Shown: one piece after another, positions 59,513 through 64,000 of the stretch
Layout of the letters: each line of letters opens with the position of its first letter
How positions within the stretch are numbered: the stretch's first letter is position 1
From: Candidatus Desulforudis audaxviator MP104C
Lineage (GTDB): Bacteria > Bacillota > Desulfotomaculia > Desulfotomaculales > Desulforudaceae
Reading direction: 5' to 3'
DNA: 64,000 nucleotides
Assembly (NCBI RefSeq): GCF_000018425.1
Contig: NC_010424.1
Span: forward strand, 744,001 to 808,000
Notes under the pieces: model-generated
Databases searched by the model: none
What the model saw: only the letters and a program-made list of their open reading frames with translations
Told to the model about the DNA's origin: nothing
Made by a program: the position numbers and the translations under genes

Positions 59513-60373
59513 TTACTCCCACGCCAGCTTCTCCACGGCTCTCTCCAAATCCTGCACTCCCGGCCGAGTGTACCTGGCCGTGGTGTTCAGGTTGGCATGT
59601 CCGGCCAGCACGGCCACCCGGTCCAGGCTTTCCCCCGCGTCCACCAGCATCTTGCAGAAGGTGTGCCGGAGCTTGTGCGGGGTGACCTCCACGCCGGCCA
59701 GCCGCCCCAGCTTTGCGAACATCTTCTCCGCCGCCCACCGGGTCAGGGGCGCTTCCCCCCGTCCGGGAAAAAGCCACGGGCCGCCGGGGTGGGCGGCAAG
59801 CCAGTCCTGGAGCGCCTTCCTCGCCGTGACGTTCAGCGGCACCTCCCGGTACTTCTCGCCCTTGCCGCGGCGAACAATGACATGCCCCGAACGCTCCCGG
59901 ATCACCGCGTCCTGCGTCTTCAGGCCCACCGCTTCGGATACCCGCAGGCCGGTGTGTAGAAGGAGCGTCACCAACGCCTGGTCGCGCTTGCTCCCGTGCT
60001 TCTGGACCGCCCGCACCAGAGCCCCCACCTCCCGGCGGGTCAGCCACCGGGGCGCGCCCCTCTCCTCCTGCGCCCGCCGCACGCCGTCCGTCGGGTCGGC
60101 CTGGACCAGGCCCGCGTCCTTCGCCCAGGCGAAGAACGACGACAGGGCGTCCAGGGCGTTGTTGACCGTGGCCGGCTTGCGGTCTTTCAAAAGGTGCCGC
60201 CGGTAGTCGGCCACGTCCAGGGACGTCACTGCCGCAACGTCCGCTTCTCCGTGGGTCCCTTCTACCCAGGCCAGAAAGCGGCGCACGTGGCCCAGGTAGA
60301 CGCCAGCCGTCGCGGGGGCAAGCCCCCGGCCCAGGAGATGGTTCTGGAAGTCGTTCAGCGTGCCGGCATGCAT
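59513..60373 (-). CDS. Tyrosine recombinase/integrase (XerC/D-like)
   Basis: AAGGAGG precedes ATG 60373. The 286-residue enzyme has a SAM-like N-terminal DNA-binding domain (1-100) and the full catalytic set: Arg144 (HTGLRVSEA), Lys171/174 (RGKGEKYREVP), His233 and Arg236 (HKLRHTF), His259 (LAGHANLNTT) and Tyr268 (ARYTRP). The short length without an arm-binding domain is more Xer- than phage-integrase-like. It lies near a divergent repressor pair and a small basic protein gene, so it may drive an integrative element. No att site could be identified by eye. Confidence 0.9.
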   Translation of the reverse strand: MHAGTLNDFQNHLLGRGLAPATAGVYLGHVRRFLAWVEGTHGEADVAAVTSLDVADYRRHLLKDRKPATVNNALDALSSFFAWAKDAGLVQADPTDGVRRAQEERGAPRWLTRREVGALVRAVQKHGSKRDQALVTLLLHTGLRVSEAVGLKTQDAVIRERSGHVIVRRGKGEKYREVPLNVTARKALQDWLAAHPGGPWLFPGRGEAPLTRWAAEKMFAKLGRLAGVEVTPHKLRHTFCKMLVDAGESLDRVAVLAGHANLNTTARYTRPGVQDLERAVEKLAWE

Positions 60374-60639
60374 TTGCCGCCTGCCTCCTTTTCCTTTTGT
60401 GGAATTGAAACCGGCCTTTACGGGGTGTCCTTTGCCGCCCTTTTGTGCTTATTTTACCGCATTTATTCCACAAAAGCAACATTTTGAAGAAAATGGCCCG
60501 GGGTTTTTAGGGGCGTTAACTGGCAGACCGGATACCGGCGACTGCCTGCGGTATGAGCCCGTGAAGAAGAGCAACCCCGCATACCCGTCCAATTCTGGGG
60601 TGTGTCGGACACAACCAGGAGGAGGATGAGGTTGCGAAT

Positions 60640-60880
60640 GGCCGCCCATCCCATTGTAACCGTCAAGCGGCGGCGCGGCATCAAGGCATTGAAGGAAGGC
60701 AGGCCGAAAACGAAGATCGCGGCGAGGGAGCAGATCCCCGGAGGACGGTTCGGCGCTGGCAAGCCCGGTACAAGGAGCACGGCGACGACAGGCTCCTGGA
60801 TCGGGTCCCGAACGCGGCAAAAAGTGCGGTCTTGGTCGCAAAAGACACGCTCTTCAATGACCCGGGGAATTTCGTTCCGG
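60640..60880 (+). pseudogene. HTH transposase-like fragment
   Basis: One plus frame contains RRTVRRWQARYKEHGDDRLL DRV, the helix-turn-helix pattern of IS481/IS630-type transposases, without start or catalytic domain; the parts before and after are out of frame. Confidence 0.4.
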
Positions 60881-61468
60881 CCTGCGACACCTGTTCGTCG
60901 GAGATACTGCGGATGTTTTTCCCGACAGGTGTTTCGGAACGGAAAAGGGCAGAGCGGCCGGGCGTTTCAGGAAACCCCGGAACCCCGCAGTCCTTCGCTC
61001 GGAACGAACTCCGGGGCCTGCCTCGGAGCTTATCCCATACCGCGGGATGTCAAAGTATCGGAACACGCCGCAGAACGTTTCCTGGAAAGATTTCTGGAAC
61101 TCAGGGAATTCACGGCCACTCAACTGGCGTGAAGGACGCCAAACGGACAGGGCGTGTCGTCCGGCAAAGTGGATGCCTATATTCAAGGGCACAAGGCGGG
61201 CGAGATTGATTTTAGCAATTTGGACTTGACCGTCGACATTGGCTGGGGAAAACCCGGCCATCCAGCTCCCGCTCCTGCGGTTGCTACTGTCTCTGCGCCA
61301 GGTGCTCGCCTGAGCTTCCCGGCTTGCAGGCTGCGGGGCAAGGGGTGATAGAGTGCAACGGTTCGCGGCGGCCCGCAAGTCTTTGTCGGCACTGCTCGGT
61401 TTCGTGTTCACGGGCCTGCCCCGTGAACACGACCGCCGCAGGGGGTTTGCGGTAAGGCGGGAAAAAGA
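60881..61468. other. Decayed region, no intact gene
   Basis: Several short frames with fragments of possible protein (SEHAAERFLERFLELREF; KVDAYIQGHKAGEIDFSNL) but no start signals. An inverted repeat GTGTTCACGGGCCTGCC/GGCAGGCCCGTGAACAC-like motif (TTCACGGGCC...CCGTGAAC) is seen near 61405-61430. Confidence 0.4.
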
Positions 61469-61840
61469 TCAGAGTTTCTTGGACTGCCGGCACTTTCCGC
61501 AGTTGCTCTCTGGTATCTGGAACGCTGCGATGAAGGCGGCAATGGTTTTTGCCGGGACGCTCGTCCGTTTGGCCAGAAGCACTACGAGGGGATCAGAGGC
61601 CAAAACCTGGTAGTACGCCGGGGGGAGGGGAGCAGTGGGCTGGGCGGCTCCCACTAACTCGTCCAGCGAGACGCCGAAGGTCTCGCTGAGTTTTATCAGG
61701 GTGTCGAGACTCGGCTGCTTCACCCCGCGCTCCCAGTTGGCAACGGTCGAACGTTCCACTCCGAGCATTCCCGCCACGTCGTTCTGCCGAAGGCCCATCC
61801 TGTGCCGCAACCGCTTCAAGGTCTCGCCGAAACGATTCAT
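61469..61840 (-). CDS. XRE-family repressor, switch partner 1
   Basis: ATG 61840 follows GGGGGCGA. The 123-residue product has an N-terminal helix-turn-helix (GLRQNDVAGMLGVERSTVAN, WERGVKQPSLDTLIKLSETF) and an unrecognised C-terminal part with three cysteines or so near the end (ESNCGKCRQSKK). A 25-bp operator lies 13 bases upstream of the start, so it probably represses itself and the divergent gene. Layout is CI-like but without a peptidase domain. Confidence 0.85.
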   Translation of the reverse strand: MNRFGETLKRLRHRMGLRQNDVAGMLGVERSTVANWERGVKQPSLDTLIKLSETFGVSLDELVGAAQPTAPLPPAYYQVLASDPLVVLLAKRTSVPAKTIAAFIAAFQIPESNCGKCRQSKKL

Positions 61841-61852
61841 GCAGTCGCCCCC

Positions 61853-61877
61853 ATAAGGTTTCTATTAGAAACCTTAT
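61853..61877. promoter_or_regulatory. 25-bp palindromic operator O1
   Basis: ATAAGGTTTCTA, central T, TAGAAACCTTAT: perfect 12-bp arms. It lies between the start of the minus-strand repressor and the plus-strand promoter. Confidence 0.85.
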
Positions 61878-61892
61878 CTTGTTTTGGATATC

Positions 61893-61922
61893 TTGACAAG
61901 TTTCTATTAGAACACATACAAT
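61893..61922 (+). promoter_or_regulatory. Promoter with operator O2 in its spacer
   Basis: TTGACA (61893-61898), 18-bp spacer, TACAAT (61917-61922). The spacer contains TTTCTATTAGAA, the core of O1, as a weaker second site. Binding there would block transcription of the plus-strand regulator gene. Confidence 0.8.
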
Positions 61923-61975
61923 GTTTCCAAGTGGCACGTTGAGAGTGTAGCAAGCTTGGATCTGGACAAGGGGCA

Positions 61976-62233
61976 ATGGAGATGACACAAATACGCGTCT
62001 CACTGCGAAGTGTGCGATTGCGTGCCGGCCTAACCCAGGCTGAACTTGCCCGCCGGGTGGGCATCAGTCGCACCGCGTACACCAACATCGAAAAAGGGCA
62101 CAAACACCCGTCACTGGTCACCGCACTCCGCATTGCGCGCGTCTTGAACGAACACGTAGAAGACCTTTTCGCCGACGAGTTTCCTGACGGCCAACTCGTG
62201 AAAGTGGGCACAGGGGTACGGAGTTCGGTGTAA
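61976..62233 (+). CDS. XRE-family regulator, switch partner 2
   Basis: ATG 61976 or 61982 after AAGGGGCAATGGAG. An 85-residue single-domain HTH protein (RAGLTQAELARRVGISRTAY, TNIEKGHKHPSLVTALRIAR) with a short acidic end. It is similar to short Cro-like or YgzD-type regulators. It is divergent from the repressor at 61469-61840, and the promoter with O2 lies directly upstream, which makes a lambda-like two-gene switch. Confidence 0.85.
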   Translation: MEMTQIRVSLRSVRLRAGLTQAELARRVGISRTAYTNIEKGHKHPSLVTALRIARVLNEHVEDLFADEFPDGQLVKVGTGVRSSV

Positions 62234-62443
62234 ACCGGACGCCGCGTCCCGGTACTACCCGGGATAAATATTGCCAGTTTTTCCGGAGGTTATACCTTGC
62301 GTGCGGTGGCTGGACAGGCCGCCCGCGGAGGTGTGAGTTCGGGGAGAGGGGGTGGCGAGACGAGAAGCGGGAAAGCGAATCAGAAACTCGCGGTGGTTAC
62401 CGAACGTTGAGAAAATCGTTAAAAAAGGAGGGTAATTGGTAGC
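62234..62443 (+). other. Leader region of the surface-protein gene
   Basis: A 210-bp GC-rich stretch with small stems (CCGCGTCCCGG/CCGGG; GGCGG/CCGCC). I compared it by eye with the c-di-GMP-I riboswitch pattern and found no match. It should hold the promoter and a long 5' untranslated leader. Confidence 0.4.
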
Positions 62444-64000
62444 ATGAATGTGATTGGACTGAGCAAGTCTGCTAAACGCGCACGCAAGGTGATCTCCATA
62501 CTTGCGGTGTTCTCCCTGCTCCTTACGCTCGTGCCGGCCATGCCGGCGATGGCGGCGGCACAGAGCGTTGGGGTGACAGCGGGCTCCGATAAAGCGGGTG
62601 CTGCCACGAGCTACGTCATCGGCTTCACTTGCACCAGTCAGGTCTACTCAGGCGACCAACTGGCCGTGATCTTTCCCAGTGCGTTCGGGGATGCCAATGC
62701 AGCGGTGGATAAGGTCACGGTTAACGGCACTGTCTACAGCTTTAGCCCCCAGCGCCAGGCTGCAGGCATGTGGATCCTGTACTACACCGGCTCAGCCACC
62801 ATCCCCGCCAGCGTTCAGTATGCGGTCTACTTCAGCAACATCGTCAACCCCACAACCGCCGCAACTTACCAGATCACTGCACGTGCACCGTATCCTGCGG
62901 ATACCGGTACCCAGGGCTCGATCACCATCGGGCCGGCCGATCCGGTGAAGCTGGTAATCAACGGCCTTAGCGATGAAGACCAGCAGACACCGGGGATCCA
63001 GGTTACTGCCGGCAAGGTCCAGAATTTGGTGGTCCGGCTCGCCGACCGTTACGGCAACGTGGGTGCCGTGAACAACATGGGCAAAGGCATCAGTGTGAAG
63101 CTCACCGACACGGACCCACAGGCTAACTTCGGAAACGACGAAGGAGTTACTCTGACCATTGACCAGGGGCAAAGTCAGTCCTCTACGCTCTGGACCCCCA
63201 AGACCGCGGGCACGGTGACCATCACTGCCACCGACGTGACCGAGAATCCGAACCCGCAGATGCAGGCCGCCACGGCGACCGTGCAGGTGCGTGCGGCTGG
63301 TCCGGCCAAGATCCTGCTCGACGGCCCGAGCTACCTGAACAAGGACGCCGAGGGTACCTACACGGTGAGCCTCAAGGATAGTTACGACAACCCCGCCTCG
63401 GTAGCAAACGCGGTATACATCGACCTTACGGCCACCCCCGGCGACGGCGTCACCTTCACACCCAACCAGGTGAGGATTCCCGCGGGCCAGAACACGGGGA
63501 CCTTCAAGTTCAAGAGCAGCCAGGCCAACATGTACACCATAGGGGCCAGTAGCACAGGACTCGCGTTGGCGGAAAAGAAGGTGGCCGTGGGCGTGACCGT
63601 GCTGGCCGAGCTGGCCATCACCGCGCCGCAGACCGGCGAGGTTGGCATCGCCAGCGAGATCGCCATCGCCCTTAAGGACCAGTTCGGCAACGCCTTCGCG
63701 GCTCCCGAGGGCGGCGTGGAGGTGACTCTGCTCAGCGACGAGACGGGCGTGTTCGGCGTGTTCTACGATGCTCCCGCCAACGGCAAACTCATCACCAGCG
63801 TCACCATTCCCAAGGGCCAGAGCAGCGTCAAGGTCTACTACGTGCCGGGCATTGATGCTGTGGGCGCCCACAAGCTGACTTTTACCGCGCCGCAGGTCCT
63901 GAGTGACGGTCGCCCCACGAATACGATCCTGAGGGCCGAAGCCACCATCAACGTGCAAACCGGCGCCGAGCTCTGGCTTGTCGTGACACCGCTCAACTTC
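62444..64000 (+). CDS. Large secreted surface protein with Ig-like domains (partial)
   Basis: AAAGGAGGG stands about 12 bases before ATG 62444, and the frame is open for 519 codons to the window edge. A basic start and signal peptide (ISILAVFSLLLTLVPAMPAMA) lead to tandem beta-sandwich units of about 90-110 residues, each with a motif such as RLADRYGNVG, LKDSYDNPAS, LKDQFGNAF and a GTVTITATD-like strand. That is the Big_1/invasin-like or S-layer-associated repeat style. It probably forms an S-layer or adhesin that ends in SLH or other wall-binding domains outside this window. It is the last gene visible. Confidence 0.85.
   Translation, partial: MNVIGLSKSAKRARKVISILAVFSLLLTLVPAMPAMAAAQSVGVTAGSDKAGAATSYVIGFTCTSQVYSGDQLAVIFPSAFGDANAAVDKVTVNGTVYSFSPQRQAAGMWILYYTGSATIPASVQYAVYFSNIVNPTTAATYQITARAPYPADTGTQGSITIGPADPVKLVINGLSDEDQQTPGIQVTAGKVQNLVVRLADRYGNVGAVNNMGKGISVKLTDTDPQANFGNDEGVTLTIDQGQSQSSTLWTPKTAGTVTITATDVTENPNPQMQAATATVQVRAAGPAKILLDGPSYLNKDAEGTYTVSLKDSYDNPASVANAVYIDLTATPGDGVTFTPNQVRIPAGQNTGTFKFKSSQANMYTIGASSTGLALAEKKVAVGVTVLAELAITAPQTGEVGIASEIAIALKDQFGNAFAAPEGGVEVTLLSDETGVFGVFYDAPANGKLITSVTIPKGQSSVKVYYVPGIDAVGAHKLTFTAPQVLSDGRPTNTILRAEATINVQTGAELWLVVTPLNF

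Noticed and set aside
59316-60206. 296-residue plus-strand frame opposite the recombinase
   Set aside because: Ser/Arg/Pro-rich shadow; the minus frame contains the complete R-K-H-R-H-Y catalytic set.
62234-62443. c-di-GMP riboswitch before the surface-protein gene
   Set aside because: The conserved GGGCAAACC, GAAA and GACGCAAAG-type segments are absent.
62792-63958. 388-residue minus-strand frame opposite the surface-protein gene
   Set aside because: Antisense shadow; the plus frame has signal peptide, ribosome site and repeated Ig-like motifs.
1-64000. CRISPR array, cas genes, rRNA or tRNA operons
   Set aside because: No regularly spaced repeats, no Cas motifs other than the TnpB/IscB relatives, and no conserved rRNA segments were seen.

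Overview
The window reads as a chromosome segment of a Gram-positive, GC-rich, probably thermophilic member of the Clostridia (Peptococcaceae/Moorella-like). The evidence is three secreted proteins with copper-amine-oxidase-like stalk domains, a LexA/DinB SOS pair with Bacillus-type CGAAC-N4-GTTCG boxes, strong GGAGG ribosome sites with many GTG/TTG starts, an archaeal-type PEP carboxylase and very many IS200/IS605 elements. This placement is inference; no rRNA or tRNA gene is present. The region is a gene graveyard as much as an operon map: more than 25 genes are truncated, frameshifted or interrupted, and roughly a third of the window is mobile DNA or its scars.

Layout. 1-2.8 kb: part of an HsdR_N-type nuclease, a LexA-like phage-type repressor, and truncated HTH and NERD genes that meet head-on. 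2.8-8.9 kb: a competence-like secreted gene (stalk + ComEC-type metallo-beta-lactamase + ComEA-type HhH) split by two IS605/tnpB elements, then an unknown gene and an IscB-like remnant. 8.9-11.9 kb: AT-richer orphan toxin-tip/immunity-like genes. 12.1-14.1 kb: a complete IS1634-family element with 5-bp target duplications. 14.1-16.1 kb: a MotA/ExbB-DUF2149-DUF2162 module that ends in a broken gene. 16-26 kb: lipoproteins, propellers, a GH18 protein and several frameshifted genes. 26-31 kb: two copies of a 527-bp deleted transposon flank PH-like membrane proteins and a frameshifted radical SAM gene; an IS256 relic follows. 31.6-35 kb: RCC1/stalk protein and a defective IS3.

35.1-39.1 kb is the most coherent system: a Spo0B/AgrC-like histidine kinase, a LytTR response regulator, a 21-bp-period direct repeat that fits a LytTR operator, then a lipoprotein and two membrane proteins, one PH-like. 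A rearranged paralogous set lies at 27.5-29.8 kb beside the radical SAM gene. This is my best candidate for an uncharacterised signalling/envelope-stress or peptide-immunity system.

39-54 kb: ParE/Phd, HigBA and HicBA toxin-antitoxin pairs, lexA and an SOS operon led by dinB, a third tnpB element whose right end supplies the stop codon of the higA-like gene, a group II intron-like RNA scar and an ISLre2 element. 54-64 kb: a PAS-GGDEF-GAF-GAF-HD-GYP enzyme with a G14 tract near its end, archaeal-type PEPC, a tyrosine recombinase, a lambda-like divergent repressor switch with 25-bp operator, and the start of a large surface protein that runs off the window.
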